A stretch of 37,841 bases of DNA from JAISGQ01 sp045536305 (GCA_045536305.1 JAZSNH010000052.1:1-37841); one strand, 5' to 3'. Counted from the first letter of the stretch, positions 23,424 through 31,350 are shown. Numbers and translations are program-made. Notes: generated from the letters alone by a model not told the origin.

Positions 23424-24908
23424 TTATTTCTGAAAAAGCTTGTTTGACTGGTAACGCGGCTCGCAGGTGAGATTGATTCCGAGCTTACGCATGGTCATGG
23501 AATCGACCTCGCTGAGGATAACGCTTGAGTGCGCTTCGCAGTTTTTCAGCTTTGAAAGCTGCTGCAGGGCAAGCGCGGCATTGGGATCGGTTGCTCCGCA
23601 TATAGAAAGCGCAAGAAGCACTTCGTCAGTGTGAAGTCTTGGATTAACACCACCCAAATGCTCTACCTTCAGCTTCTGTACAGGCTCGATAAATTCCGAT
23701 GAGATAAGATGAAGCTCATCCGGCAGGTCGCATAATGCCTTCAGGGCATTGAGCAGCATTGCGGAGGTCGCACCCAGAAGATCGCCGTTCTTTCCTGTAA
23801 TTATCCTGCCGTCATCAAGCTGTATTGCCGCTGTCGGTTCTCCTGTCTCCTCTGAAAGCTCCATTGCAGTCGCTATAACGGGTCTACAGTCAGCTTTTAT
23901 ATTTGCCTGCTTCATGACAAGCTCGATCTTTCTGACAGGCTCTACACCTTCTACACCCTGTTTTGCAAGGCACATGGAAGCATAATAACGTCTGACGATC
24001 TCCTGTCGTGAAGCTTCACAGCAAGCGGCATCGTCACTTATGCAGTTTCCTGCCATATTGACTCCCATATCGGTCGGAGACTGATACGGGCATGAACCGA
24101 ATATCTTGCAGAATATATCATTTAAAACAGGGAATATCTCCACATCGCGGTTATAGTTGACAGTCGGCACGCCATAAGCCTGCAAATGGAACGGATCAAT
24201 CATATTGACATCGTTGAGATCAGCCGTTGCAGCTTCATACGCAAGATTTACAGGGTGCTTAAGCGGAAGATTCCATATCGGGAAGGTCTCAAACTTTGCA
24301 TAACCCGCTCTTATTCCTTGCTTGTGTTCATGGTAAAGCTGAGACAGGCATGTTGCCATCTTTCCGCTGCCGGGTCCCGGGCCTGTGATGACAACAAGCT
24401 TTCGCTCAGTTTCTATATAGTCATTCTTGCCGTAGCCTTCATCACTTACGATCATGTGTACATCGTTGGGATAGCCTTCAATAGGATAGTGCTTATAGTT
24501 TTTGATGCCAAGCATATCAAGACGCTTGATAAAAGCATCTGCAGCAGGCTGGCCGCTGTACTGAGTTACGACCACACTGCCGACATAGAGGCCTATTCCT
24601 CGGAATGCATCAATAAGTCGGATAACCTCCATATCATAGGTGATATTAAGGTCGCCTCGCTTTTTATTACTTTCAATGGCACTTGCATTGATAGTAATGA
24701 TTATTTCAGCCTCATCCTTAAGCGCGCGAAGCATATTTACCTTACTGTCGGGCGCAAAACCCGGCAATACTCTTGCGGCGTGGAAATCGTCAAAAAGCTT
24801 GCCGCCAAATTCGAGATAAAGCTTGCCGCCGAAATCAGACAGCCTATGCATTATATGCTCAGACTGAAGCTTTATATATTTGTTGTTATCAAAGCCAATG
24901 CGTGACAT
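23424..24908 (-). CDS. DUF1846 family protein
   Basis: The 494-residue protein matches DUF1846 over its full length (MSRIGFDNNKYIKLQSEHI, LYLEFGGKLFDDFHAARVLPG, GPGPGSGKMATCLSQLYHEH). The GPGPGSGKMAT segment looks like a phosphate-binding loop, and structures of the family are known, but its function is not. Proteins of this family are common and well conserved in Clostridia and Lactobacillales. The start at 24908 follows AGGGGGA. The gene stands alone, converging on potABCD. Confidence 0.92.
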   Translation of the reverse strand: MSRIGFDNNKYIKLQSEHIMHRLSDFGGKLYLEFGGKLFDDFHAARVLPGFAPDSKVNMLRALKDEAEIIITINASAIESNKKRGDLNITYDMEVIRLIDAFRGIGLYVGSVVVTQYSGQPAADAFIKRLDMLGIKNYKHYPIEGYPNDVHMIVSDEGYGKNDYIETERKLVVITGPGPGSGKMATCLSQLYHEHKQGIRAGYAKFETFPIWNLPLKHPVNLAYEAATADLNDVNMIDPFHLQAYGVPTVNYNRDVEIFPVLNDIFCKIFGSCPYQSPTDMGVNMAGNCISDDAACCEASRQEIVRRYYASMCLAKQGVEGVEPVRKIELVMKQANIKADCRPVIATAMELSEETGEPTAAIQLDDGRIITGKNGDLLGATSAMLLNALKALCDLPDELHLISSEFIEPVQKLKVEHLGGVNPRLHTDEVLLALSICGATDPNAALALQQLSKLKNCEAHSSVILSEVDSMTMRKLGINLTCEPRYQSNKLFQK

Positions 24909-25045
24909 TGCAGGTGTCCCCCTGATATATTTATCAAATATATTTTTTACAGAATACGGTCAAATGCTAAAATCGATGCCAAACACAACCGCTCGCATCT
25001 CGAAGCTATTATAACACCGCCGCAGGCAATAAAGCAACAGAAAAT

Positions 25046-25078
25046 GCACATAATAGCGAAAGTTTCGCTATTATGTGC
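25046..25078 (-). terminator. rho-independent terminator of the PHP-TSCPD operon
   Basis: Arms GCACATAATAGCGAAA (25046-25061) and TTTCGCTATTATGTGC (25063-25078). ATTTTCTG follows on the minus strand. Confidence 0.8.
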
Positions 25079-25092
25079 CTACGGCATTTTAT

Positions 25093-25347
25093 TTATATTA
25101 TGCCCTGCTTATATTGCTCAAGAGCTGTTGCAAGCTGGTCAGGGCAGGAGGTATTTTTCATACCGCATTTTATGCCCTTTAAACGGCTGATGGCTTCATC
25201 TATATCCATACCCTCTACAAGAGCTCCGATGCCCTTAAGATTGCCGTTACAGCCGCCTGTATACTTTACATTCTTTATTTTTCCGTCTTCGACATCAAAT
25301 TCGATCTGCCTTGAACAGGTTCCTTTGGTCGTATATGTATATGACAT
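25093..25347 (-). CDS. TSCPD domain protein
   Basis: The 84-residue protein ends with the motif TSCPDQLA that names the TSCPD family, with further cysteines at GTCSRQ, GGCNGN and KCGMKNTSC. The four cysteines could bind a metal or iron-sulfur centre. The domain is also found at the C-terminus of class II ribonucleotide reductases, and the stand-alone form (TIGR03905-like) has no assigned function. It lies 19 bp after the PHP gene and shares its transcript. Confidence 0.9.
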   Translation of the reverse strand: MSYTYTTKGTCSRQIEFDVEDGKIKNVKYTGGCNGNLKGIGALVEGMDIDEAISRLKGIKCGMKNTSCPDQLATALEQYKQGII

Positions 25348-25366
25348 ATAGGATATATCCTTTCAA

Positions 25367-26209
25367 TCAAAGATTTTTATTGAGCTTTTCGCCAAGAGTT
25401 ACAAGACGGTCAAGCATATCATCGGGTGTTGTATAAGTACCGATGGTCCTTGCATTTCTTGTATACATTCCGTGGAAATCTGAGCCGCCTGTTGCGATAA
25501 GTCCGTTGTCTGCGGCAAAGCGCTCAATATATTCACTCTGCTCAGGCGAGCTGCTGGGACACCATGCCTCAACACCGTGAAGTCCTCGCTCGCATAGCTC
25601 AGGCATAAGCTCAATGCTGTCATATTGGAACGGATGTGCAAGAACAGTAACAGCACCGGCGCTTATAAGCAGCTCCAGAACCTCAAACACATCAGGGTAT
25701 TCGACCTCAACAAGACACGAGCCCGTACCCGGAGCAAAAAGCTCATCATAAAGCTCACCGTATGTTGTTGTGGAGTATCCGCAATTCATAAGAGCATTCA
25801 TGATATGCTGTTTGAAAATATTTGTGCTTCCCGTTGCACATTTTGTTACCATTTCCACTGTAAGCGGGTATTTTCTCATTACACGCGCCAGCATTTGCTG
25901 CATTGCTTTCTTTCGTGCGTCACTGGTACGCTTGCAGATGCCCACAAGCTTATCGGGACGACTGCTCATATATCCGAGAATATGCACTTTTTTTCCGCGC
26001 GCGCTGTCATAGCAGGACATTTCAACACCCGGAATTACGGTAACACCTTGTCTTTCTCCAATAACACGTGCTCTGCTCGCACCCGCAAAAGTATCGTGAT
26101 CAGTCACCGCTATTGCGGAAAGGGTGCTTCTTTTTGCTATCGCCACCAGCTCATCAAGACCTGTAGAGCCGTCTGATATTTTGGTGTGACAATGCAAATC
26201 TGCTGGCAT
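25367..26209 (-). CDS. PHP domain metal-dependent phosphoesterase
   Basis: The 280-residue protein has the PHP histidine and aspartate set: DLHCHTKISDG at the N-terminus (metal ligands H6, H8), AVTDHDTFAG, VIPGVEMSC, VLAHPF and GGSDFHG. The nearest group is the TrpH/YciV family, whose best studied member removes nucleotides from 3'-phosphoadenosine 5'-phosphate and other short RNA products. The start at 26209 follows AAAGGAG. Only one candidate promoter (26380-26408) is seen, which would give a leader of about 160 nt with no recognisable riboswitch. Confidence 0.9.
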   Translation of the reverse strand: MPADLHCHTKISDGSTGLDELVAIAKRSTLSAIAVTDHDTFAGASRARVIGERQGVTVIPGVEMSCYDSARGKKVHILGYMSSRPDKLVGICKRTSDARKKAMQQMLARVMRKYPLTVEMVTKCATGSTNIFKQHIMNALMNCGYSTTTYGELYDELFAPGTGSCLVEVEYPDVFEVLELLISAGAVTVLAHPFQYDSIELMPELCERGLHGVEAWCPSSSPEQSEYIERFAADNGLIATGGSDFHGMYTRNARTIGTYTTPDDMLDRLVTLGEKLNKNL

Positions 26210-26379
26210 ATTATATTTCTCCTTTCAGAGCGCTTTCACAACGGTCCGGCTCTGCATATTTCAATCATTACAAACCGCACAGCGAAAAAACTCGGGCAGT
26301 ATTCAAACACTTAATTTTATATAGACCGCTGTAAGAAAATTTTGTGCTTTGATTTTCAAAGACAAATTCCCTCGATTGT

Positions 26380-26408
26380 ATTATACATCAATTTTTTGTT
26401 TTTAGCAA
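26380..26408 (-). promoter_or_regulatory. SigA-type promoter of the PHP-TSCPD operon
   Basis: Minus strand TTGCTA (26408-26403), a 17-bp spacer and TATAAT (26385-26380). Confidence 0.6.
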
Positions 26409-26441
26409 GTGCAAAAAGCGAAAAAAAATACGCAAAAAATA

Positions 26442-26466
26442 AACGGCACTCTGTACAAGTGCCGTT
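26442..26466 (-). terminator. terminator after tRNA-Gly
   Basis: Arms AACGGCACT (26442-26450) and AGTGCCGTT (26458-26466); TATTTTTT follows on the minus strand. Confidence 0.8.
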
Positions 26467-26467
26467 A

Positions 26468-26543
26468 TGGAGCGGAATACGAGGCTCGAACTCGCTACCT
26501 CCACCTTGGCAAGGTGGCGCTCTACCAGATGAGCTAATTCCGC
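26468..26543 (-). tRNA. tRNA-Gly (anticodon GCC)
   Basis: On the minus strand the acceptor arm GCGGAAT pairs with ATTCCGC, followed by the discriminator T and an encoded CCA. The anticodon arm is CCACC TTGCCAA GGTGG, giving anticodon GCC. D-loop and TpsiC arm (GTTCGAGCC) are in place. The gene is 76 nt long. Confidence 0.96.
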
Positions 26544-26635
26544 GTGTCAACAAGGGTTATTATATCAGATAATTCGTATTTGTCAATAGTTTTTTGTATT
26601 TTTCATTTTTATCACATTCAGCACTATATAAACAT

Positions 26636-26660
26636 AAGCCTCCGCATAAAGCGGAGGCTT
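26636..26660 (-). terminator. hairpin after rpsR
   Basis: Arms AAGCCTCCGC (26636-26645) and GCGGAGGCTT (26651-26660). The following minus-strand sequence is only modestly T-rich. Confidence 0.65.
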
Positions 26661-26668
26661 CAAAATTA

Positions 26669-26920
26669 TTAGTCGTTGGTGTACGGGAGAAGTGCAACGT
26701 GTCTTGCGCGCTTGATAGCAGTGGTGAGCTGTCTCTGATGATGTGCACAAGTACCGGTAACTCTTCTGGGTACGATCTTTGCTCTTTCGGACATATACTT
26801 GCGGAGCTTGTTTACGTCCTTGTAGTCAATATTGGTGATACCGTCCATGCAGAAAGCACAGAACTTTTTACGACCTTTACGACCGCCGCGGCGATCGGGT
26901 CTCTCGGGTCTGTCAGCCAT
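26669..26920 (-). CDS. rpsR: 30S ribosomal protein S18
   Basis: The 83-residue protein has the S18 core KKFCAFCMDGITNIDYKDVNKLRKYMSERAKIVPRRVTGTC (excerpt), ending LLPYTND. Cysteines and CAHH suggest the zinc-ribbon (C+) form. It is the last gene of rpsF-ssb-rpsR and binds S6 on the small-subunit platform. The ribosome binding site is AAAGGAG. Confidence 0.97.
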   Translation of the reverse strand: MADRPERPDRRGGRKGRKKFCAFCMDGITNIDYKDVNKLRKYMSERAKIVPRRVTGTCAHHQRQLTTAIKRARHVALLPYTND

Positions 26921-26965
26921 TTCACAGAACTCCTTTCACATGATTATAATAAGATAATTTCAAAA

Positions 26966-27427
26966 TCAGAACGGCAGATCGTCATCGATTATCGGAGTAA
27001 AATCCTCCGATACGCCGTTTGAGAAGGATGCAGGCTGCTCATTAGCGGTATTGCCGCCGTAAGAAGCATTGCTTGTGTATGCTGCACCCTCGGAAGAAGA
27101 GGAATCACGCTTGGAGTCTGCGAAGTATACGTTATCTGCAACGACTTCCCATGCTCTGCGCTTGTTTCCGTCCTTGTCTGTATAGCTGCGGGTCTGAAGT
27201 GAACCCTTGACTGCCATCTGCTGACCCTTGCGAAAATACTTTGACACAAATTCAGCTCTCTGACGCCATGCAACTACATCAATAAAATCGGTTGCCCTCT
27301 CTGCACCGTTTGACTGAAAATCTCTGTCAACCGCAAGAGTAAAGCCGGCAACCGGGATACCGGATGCTGTAGATCTCATTTCAGGGTCGGCGGTTAGCCT
27401 GCCCATGATAATTACGGTATTAAGCAT
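26966..27427 (-). CDS. ssb: single-stranded DNA-binding protein
   Basis: The 153-residue protein has the OB-fold core (MLNTVIIMGRLTADPEMR, FIDVVAWRQRAEFVSKYFRKGQ, GSLQTRSYTDKDGNKRRAWEVVADNVYF in excerpt), a Ser/Ala/Gly-rich linker, and the acidic tip DDDLPF that docks replication and repair partners. It binds single-stranded DNA as a tetramer. The gene lies between rpsF and rpsR as in most Firmicutes. The ribosome binding site is AAGGGGGA. Confidence 0.97.
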   Translation of the reverse strand: MLNTVIIMGRLTADPEMRSTASGIPVAGFTLAVDRDFQSNGAERATDFIDVVAWRQRAEFVSKYFRKGQQMAVKGSLQTRSYTDKDGNKRRAWEVVADNVYFADSKRDSSSSEGAAYTSNASYGGNTANEQPASFSNGVSEDFTPIIDDDLPF

Positions 27428-27439
27428 TCCGTTTCCCCC

Positions 27440-27730
27440 TTATTCCTCGATGTTAACGATCATGGAACGAAGAACACCATCGGTGATCTTGTAAACACGA
27501 TCAAGCTCTGCGGGGAACTCAGGCTCGCTTTCGAAGTTGAAGATTACGTAATAGCCGGTCTTCTGCTTCTGGATCTCATAAGCGAGCTCACGCTTGCCCC
27601 AGACAGTCACCTCGTTCATCTCACCGTTTGCTTCGATAAGATCCTGGAACTTCTTGACAACTGCCTCGATGCCCTCTTCGTCGAGCTTACAGGATACGAC
27701 GAGAACGGACTCGTACTTTGCTTTTGCCAT
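27440..27730 (-). CDS. rpsF: 30S ribosomal protein S6
   Basis: The 96-residue protein matches S6: YESVLVVSCKLDEEGIEAVV, VTVWGKRELAYEIQKQKTGYYVIFNFES (excerpt) and a short C-terminus. It partners S18 in the 30S subunit. It leads the rpsF-ssb-rpsR operon, with AAGGAGG before the start and a structured leader upstream. Confidence 0.97.
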   Translation of the reverse strand: MAKAKYESVLVVSCKLDEEGIEAVVKKFQDLIEANGEMNEVTVWGKRELAYEIQKQKTGYYVIFNFESEPEFPAELDRVYKITDGVLRSMIVNIEE

Positions 27731-27756
27731 TTATTGCACCTCCTTCTGGACATATG

Positions 27757-27815
27757 ACCCCGTTCATACGGGGTAAGGATGAAAATATGCTGTAACGGGT
27801 TACCCCGAACGCAAC
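27757..27815 (-). promoter_or_regulatory. structured leader of the rpsF operon (putative S6:S18 autoregulatory element)
   Basis: The leader holds the hairpin ACCCCGT ATGA ACGGGGT (27757-27774). An upstream segment (27796-27807) can form its own CGGG-containing hairpin or pair ACCCCG-type sequence with the first hairpin arm, so two folds compete. S6:S18-binding leaders are known upstream of rpsF in many bacteria; the conserved CCG feature looks present but was not aligned. Confidence 0.55.
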
Positions 27816-27821
27816 ATTGTT

Positions 27822-27850
27822 ATTATATCAGCGTCGTATAAAAAAGTCAA
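27822..27850 (-). promoter_or_regulatory. strong SigA promoter of rpsF-ssb-rpsR
   Basis: Minus strand TTGACT (27850-27845), a 17-bp spacer and TATAAT (27827-27822). Confidence 0.88.
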
Positions 27851-27871
27851 TAAAATCTTGAATTTGCGATA

Positions 27872-29002
27872 CTATTCGTATATTCCCTGCATCTTTTTAA
27901 GTTGATCTTCTGTATATTCTACCGCCGGAGTCGTATTTGGCTCTCCCGGAGTTGGCATCGAAAAGAATGCCTTCGCATCGCTGTCGCTTACAAAGCCGTA
28001 CGATGAGTTTTCAGGGATAAATACAAGCTCTTGTGCAGCACATATCTTTCCCTGAGGAGAATAAATAACGATTTCTGCCTCATCTTTTCCCAATCTGAAG
28101 CTTGTATGTATATATCCTGCCGAATCGACCTTATCTTTTCCCGAACAGAATACAGTCATGCATTCCCTCGGCTTGAGTACGGTTCCTTCAGGGAATTCCC
28201 ACTTGTCTGTGTTTTCGCGATTGTCTGTCATTGTATATCCGCTCAGGTCAACGGTTTCATCGGAATAGTTATATATTTCGACCCAATCACTGTAGTCACC
28301 CTCGCAGTCATATATGATCGCCTTGTTCCTCGTCATAAATTCATTTATTCGAATACTGATAAGCTCATATTCGAGTGTCGCAAGATCATCTGAGCCTGCA
28401 CCTGTATTGCCGCTGCCCGGAGTCGGCGTTGACATCCACACAAGCTCACTGCCGAGGATACCGTATGATACATTTGCACCGCCTCCCGGAACCGTCATCG
28501 CGCTGACGATATTTCCTGCCGAGTCTGACAGATACACCGTTTCTCCCAGAGATGAAAGAGCAAAATTTGTATGGATGATTCCATTTTCATCAACGCCCGA
28601 AAGCCTTGACATATACACAAGCACATATTCGCCCGGTTTTATCAAAAGCTCTTCTATCTTATATTTGTCGAGCTTATCTTCATTATCGCTCAGATAATAG
28701 CCGGACAAATCAACAGCGGCATACCCTGAATTATAAAGCTCTATCCAATCATAGCATCTGCCGTTCGAGCCCGGGACATATATCGTATTATCGGTCATTA
28801 CCTCGTTTATTCTGATCACAGTATCCCACATAGGTCTTGCCGAAGCTTCTTCGCTTTCTTTATCGGAAGGAGCTGCGGTCGTTTTCCATGTCATAGTAAT
28901 CAGAACAACAAGAAGCACCAACAACACAGCCGAGCCTATTGCGTATTTTATTTTAGCAGCATTTGTCCGCGGCTTTGTTTCATTAAGGATTATATTTCCC
29001 AT
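27872..29002 (-). CDS. membrane-anchored protein with two lamin-tail domains (LTD)
   Basis: The 376-residue protein has one N-terminal transmembrane helix (about 18-40) and two tandem lamin-tail domains (about 60-195 and 220-345). Each shows the LTD pattern: IRINEVMTDN / IRINEFMTRN, DWIELYNSG / DWVEIYNYS, VDLSGYYLSDN / VDLSGYTMTDN, and the closing STPTPG / SMPTPG. LTD domains fold as Ig-like beta sandwiches and in bacteria are usually surface modules, often next to nuclease or CotH domains; no such partner domain is fused here. The ATG at 29002 follows AAGGAGAAAGG. It lies downstream of DUF3793 on the same strand, after a terminator, so it is probably transcribed alone. Confidence 0.88.
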   Translation of the reverse strand: MGNIILNETKPRTNAAKIKYAIGSAVLLVLLVVLITMTWKTTAAPSDKESEEASARPMWDTVIRINEVMTDNTIYVPGSNGRCYDWIELYNSGYAAVDLSGYYLSDNEDKLDKYKIEELLIKPGEYVLVYMSRLSGVDENGIIHTNFALSSLGETVYLSDSAGNIVSAMTVPGGGANVSYGILGSELVWMSTPTPGSGNTGAGSDDLATLEYELISIRINEFMTRNKAIIYDCEGDYSDWVEIYNYSDETVDLSGYTMTDNRENTDKWEFPEGTVLKPRECMTVFCSGKDKVDSAGYIHTSFRLGKDEAEIVIYSPQGKICAAQELVFIPENSSYGFVSDSDAKAFFSMPTPGEPNTTPAVEYTEDQLKKMQGIYE

Positions 29003-29108
29003 TACCTTTCTCCTTTTGCAAATACGAGCATACATCCGCTGAAAACATCCAATTTAAACAAAAAAACATATATATGTTTTCTAAAAATATTATCACATCG
29101 GTTTAAAA

Positions 29109-29144
29109 AAAACAAGATGCGGCTGTAAAACCGTATCTTGTTTT
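29109..29144 (-). terminator. rho-independent terminator after DUF3793
   Basis: Arms AAAACAAGATGCGG (29109-29122) and CCGTATCTTGTTTT (29131-29144), one G-U pair; a T run follows on the minus strand. The stem also allows plus-strand termination. Confidence 0.87.
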
Positions 29145-29187
29145 GACGAATTTATTTTTTGTTTAAAAAGATAAGATATTATTCTTT

Positions 29188-29739
29188 TTATGCGCTTACC
29201 GTTAGTTTATCTATTGACTTGCCCTTCGCCCAATGTTCGCTGTATATACGTGTGCACTTTTCGTATTTATCAAATATTCTCTGTGCTTTTTCCTCATCTC
29301 CGTATACCTTCCAGCTGCCGACAATTTTATATCCTTCTGCTCTGTTTTCAATGAAATCATTTACATCCTCGGGTGGATATCCCAGAAACAGTCCTATTTC
29401 ATGAGGAAACTCCTTCGATTCGCTCAATCTGCGCCTCAAATGCGCCACGCAGCGCTCAGGATTTTCACAGCAGTATCCTCTCTCCTTTAATAATCTGCAG
29501 GCTATGTTATTTTGCAGATCGTTATGCAATCGTATAGGACGAAAAACATATATTAAAGCTCTGTTTTCTCTGCATCTTAGAGGCTGTGCTCTGAGTCCTT
29601 TCTTTACAAGAGTTCTGTTAAGTCTTCTGAGTCCTATTTTCACTTCATCAGGATGATTATAATGACAGGTAAATATATTTCCTGTTTTTAATCCGGCGAG
29701 TGTCGGCGAGCAATGACGTATTATAAGCTCTTCTTTCAT
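29188..29739 (-). CDS. DUF3793 family protein
   Basis: The 183-residue protein matches DUF3793: N-terminal HCSPTLAGLKTGNIF, a basic middle region, FPHEIGLFLGYPPEDVNDFI and SWKVYGDEEKAQRIFDKY. The function is unknown. In other Clostridia the family tends to lie near flavodoxins and ferrous-iron transport genes, so a link to iron or redox state is a plausible inference. The start follows AAAGGAG. A striking structured leader with two DtxR-like half-palindromic boxes lies upstream (29760-29828), and the catalase gene lies beyond it. Confidence 0.9.
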   Translation of the reverse strand: MKEELIIRHCSPTLAGLKTGNIFTCHYNHPDEVKIGLRRLNRTLVKKGLRAQPLRCRENRALIYVFRPIRLHNDLQNNIACRLLKERGYCCENPERCVAHLRRRLSESKEFPHEIGLFLGYPPEDVNDFIENRAEGYKIVGSWKVYGDEEKAQRIFDKYEKCTRIYSEHWAKGKSIDKLTVSA

Positions 29740-29759
29740 AATAAATTCTCCTTTATAAA

Positions 29760-29828
29760 GTTAGTCAAAGCTAATTCATCGATCATAAAACCGGTTAGCT
29801 TTGACTAACCGGTTTTATGATCGATGAA
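29760..29828 (-). promoter_or_regulatory. leader with 24-bp perfect hairpin and duplicated 16-bp operator-like box
   Basis: A perfect 24-bp inverted repeat (29775-29798 and 29805-29828) with loop CTTTGA. Its apex contains GTTAGCTTTGACTAAC (29794-29809), and the reverse complement of this, GTTAGTCAAAGCTAA (29760-29774), follows directly before the DUF3793 RBS on the minus strand. The TTAG...CTAA form resembles DtxR-family metal-regulator boxes. Confidence 0.7.
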
Positions 29829-29842
29829 AAGAAATTTTGTAA

Positions 29843-29848
29843 ATTATA
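29843..29848 (-). promoter_or_regulatory. -10 element upstream of DUF3793
   Basis: Minus strand TATAAT (29848-29843) with no good -35. It would place the transcript start near 29835, just ahead of the long hairpin. Confidence 0.4.
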
Positions 29849-29898
29849 ATGCCTTATTTTATCGATGCTGCCTCATCGTACATCCGACAAGCAAACGG

Positions 29899-30567
29899 TC
29901 AGTTAAACGATGGTGCATTTCCCTTAAGATCAGTAAATCTGCTGTCCTCCGGTGACGGTTCCGACAGACTGAAGTACATTCTTGCTGCTTTGGTCGTTCC
30001 GAAATCTCTGTTCGAACCGGAATTCTGCACCTTGTTGAATGCCTCTCTGAACATTGAATTATGGGCTTCCTCACGGTTAAGAAGGAAATCTATAGTCTCT
30101 CTTATCTTTTTGTCATTTATCTGTCTATAAAGATATTCATATACCACTTTGGCACGCTGCTCCGATGCAATATTTGAGAGCAGGTCTGCACAAAGATCTC
30201 CTGTTACTGTAACATAATCACTTGTCCACGAATAGCCTGATGCATTTATAAGACCCGGATTCAGACCCAGTATAACATGGGTCTGAATTTCCCCCGCAGG
30301 CACTCCCGATGCGTTTACATCGTGTCCGTTGAGCAGATTTATTGTTTGAGCAACCATTTCCATGTGGCTGAGCTCTTCCGCTGCAATATCCATAAACAGA
30401 TCCTTTATCTCCGGATCCTTAATACGAAAGCTTTGAGACATATACTGCATAGCAGCCTTAAGCTCACCGTTTCCTCCGCCGAGCTGCTCCTGCAGCAGGG
30501 CAGCATATTGCGGATTTACACGCTCTATTTCCACCGGATGAAAAAGCATTTTTTCATGTTTAAACAT
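29899..30567 (-). CDS. manganese catalase family protein (CotJC-like)
   Basis: The 222-residue protein belongs to the di-manganese catalase family, which breaks down hydrogen peroxide. Ligands of the dinuclear centre are visible: E35 in GELKAAMQY, E65 and H68 in AAEELSHME, a glutamate in SEQRAKVVYE, and H in REEAHN. It is shorter than Lactobacillus plantarum catalase (about 266 residues) and slightly longer than the spore-coat form CotJC. The ATG at 30567 follows TTGGAGGC; the longer frame start at 30621 adds a stretch with no family similarity. Three alternating repeats (30659-30720) lie upstream. It may be part of the oxidative-stress response or spore coat. Confidence 0.88.
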   Translation of the reverse strand: MFKHEKMLFHPVEIERVNPQYAALLQEQLGGGNGELKAAMQYMSQSFRIKDPEIKDLFMDIAAEELSHMEMVAQTINLLNGHDVNASGVPAGEIQTHVILGLNPGLINASGYSWTSDYVTVTGDLCADLLSNIASEQRAKVVYEYLYRQINDKKIRETIDFLLNREEAHNSMFREAFNKVQNSGSNRDFGTTKAARMYFSLSEPSPEDSRFTDLKGNAPSFN

Positions 30568-30658
30568 AGGAAGCCTCCAATCTTTTTGATTATTCTTTCG
30601 CAAATCACCCGGATTATTCACGTCCTTGCCACGTATATAATTAAAATGGATAAAAAAA

Positions 30659-30720
30659 GAGTGTTCATATCGTACCGGCCAGATACGCTATGAACACTCG
30701 AAATGGTGCGAGTGTTCATA
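30659..30720. repeat. three alternating 11-bp repeats
   Basis: GAGTGTTCATA (30659-30669), its inverse TATGAACACTC (30689-30699), and GAGTGTTCATA again (30710-30720). The middle copy can pair with either neighbour. Confidence 0.85.
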
Positions 30721-30836
30721 ACGGACTTGATTAAATCATTGATACATCGGCATCGATACACATATTCTACTCCGCACATTTGTGTTATTCAACGGTTTCT
30801 TCGTAAAAAGATTACATACAACGAGGAGACATGATT

Positions 30837-31229
30837 ATGAAACACTACATGGGGAAATACATAACCGACGAGCACACTAGTCTGCGTTATGAACTCATTG
30901 GCGGCATCTATTACCTCGCAGACGATGATGAGGCGGAAACAAAACAAGAGCCGATTGGCATCTGGGGACAGCGACACTTGCGGTTTATCAAAGAGCATAA
31001 ACACTTGCTATATCTCGACCTGCTGATGGACGACAAGCTCAACAGTTACCTCGCCGACATCAACCGTCAGGCTGAGGAGATGCTTCTTCGGTTGGTGGAA
31101 GAAATGGCGAAAAGTGAGGGTGTCACCGAACAACTCAAGGCAGAGAATCAGATAGAATGGGTTTCGAAAATGAATAATATCCACTACAGAGCAACAGAAT
31201 TTGTATATGGCGACCTCATTTACAGTTAA
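30837..31229 (+). CDS. TnpV-like transposon protein
   Basis: The 130-residue protein matches the TnpV family found on Tn4451/Tn5397-like elements and many integrative elements of Clostridia: YMGKYITDEHTSLRYEL, GIWGQRHLRFIKEHK, and the charged helical middle. TnpV proteins are accessory and have no proven catalytic role. The ATG at 30837 stands 8 bp after GAGGAG (30823-30828); the ATG at 30831 is too close. It is a marker for a mobile element boundary close by, as the sequence to the left is ordinary chromosome. Confidence 0.88.
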   Translation: MKHYMGKYITDEHTSLRYELIGGIYYLADDDEAETKQEPIGIWGQRHLRFIKEHKHLLYLDLLMDDKLNSYLADINRQAEEMLLRLVEEMAKSEGVTEQLKAENQIEWVSKMNNIHYRATEFVYGDLIYS

Positions 31230-31256
31230 TCCTGTTGTTTGCAGCAATTCTCCCAT

Positions 31257-31295
31257 AAAAAACAATCCTCCTGTCGGAAGTCCGGCAGGAGGATT
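31257..31295 (-). terminator. terminator of the kinase/regulator/ABC operon
   Basis: Arms AATCCTCCTG... (31264-31278) and ...CAGGAGGATT (31281-31295); TTTTTT follows on the minus strand (31262-31257). Confidence 0.8.
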
Positions 31296-31350
31296 AGCAT
31301 ATCTACAGGCGGAACAATTTCGTTAGTACTTCTCCAAACAGAAACAAAAC

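Noticed and set aside
24186..24905. 239-codon plus-strand frame
   Set aside because: It lies wholly antisense to the DUF1846 gene, which has full-length family similarity.
26210..26379. possible riboswitch in the PHP-TSCPD leader
   Set aside because: The leader is about 160 nt long but shows no conserved core or convincing terminator/antiterminator pair.
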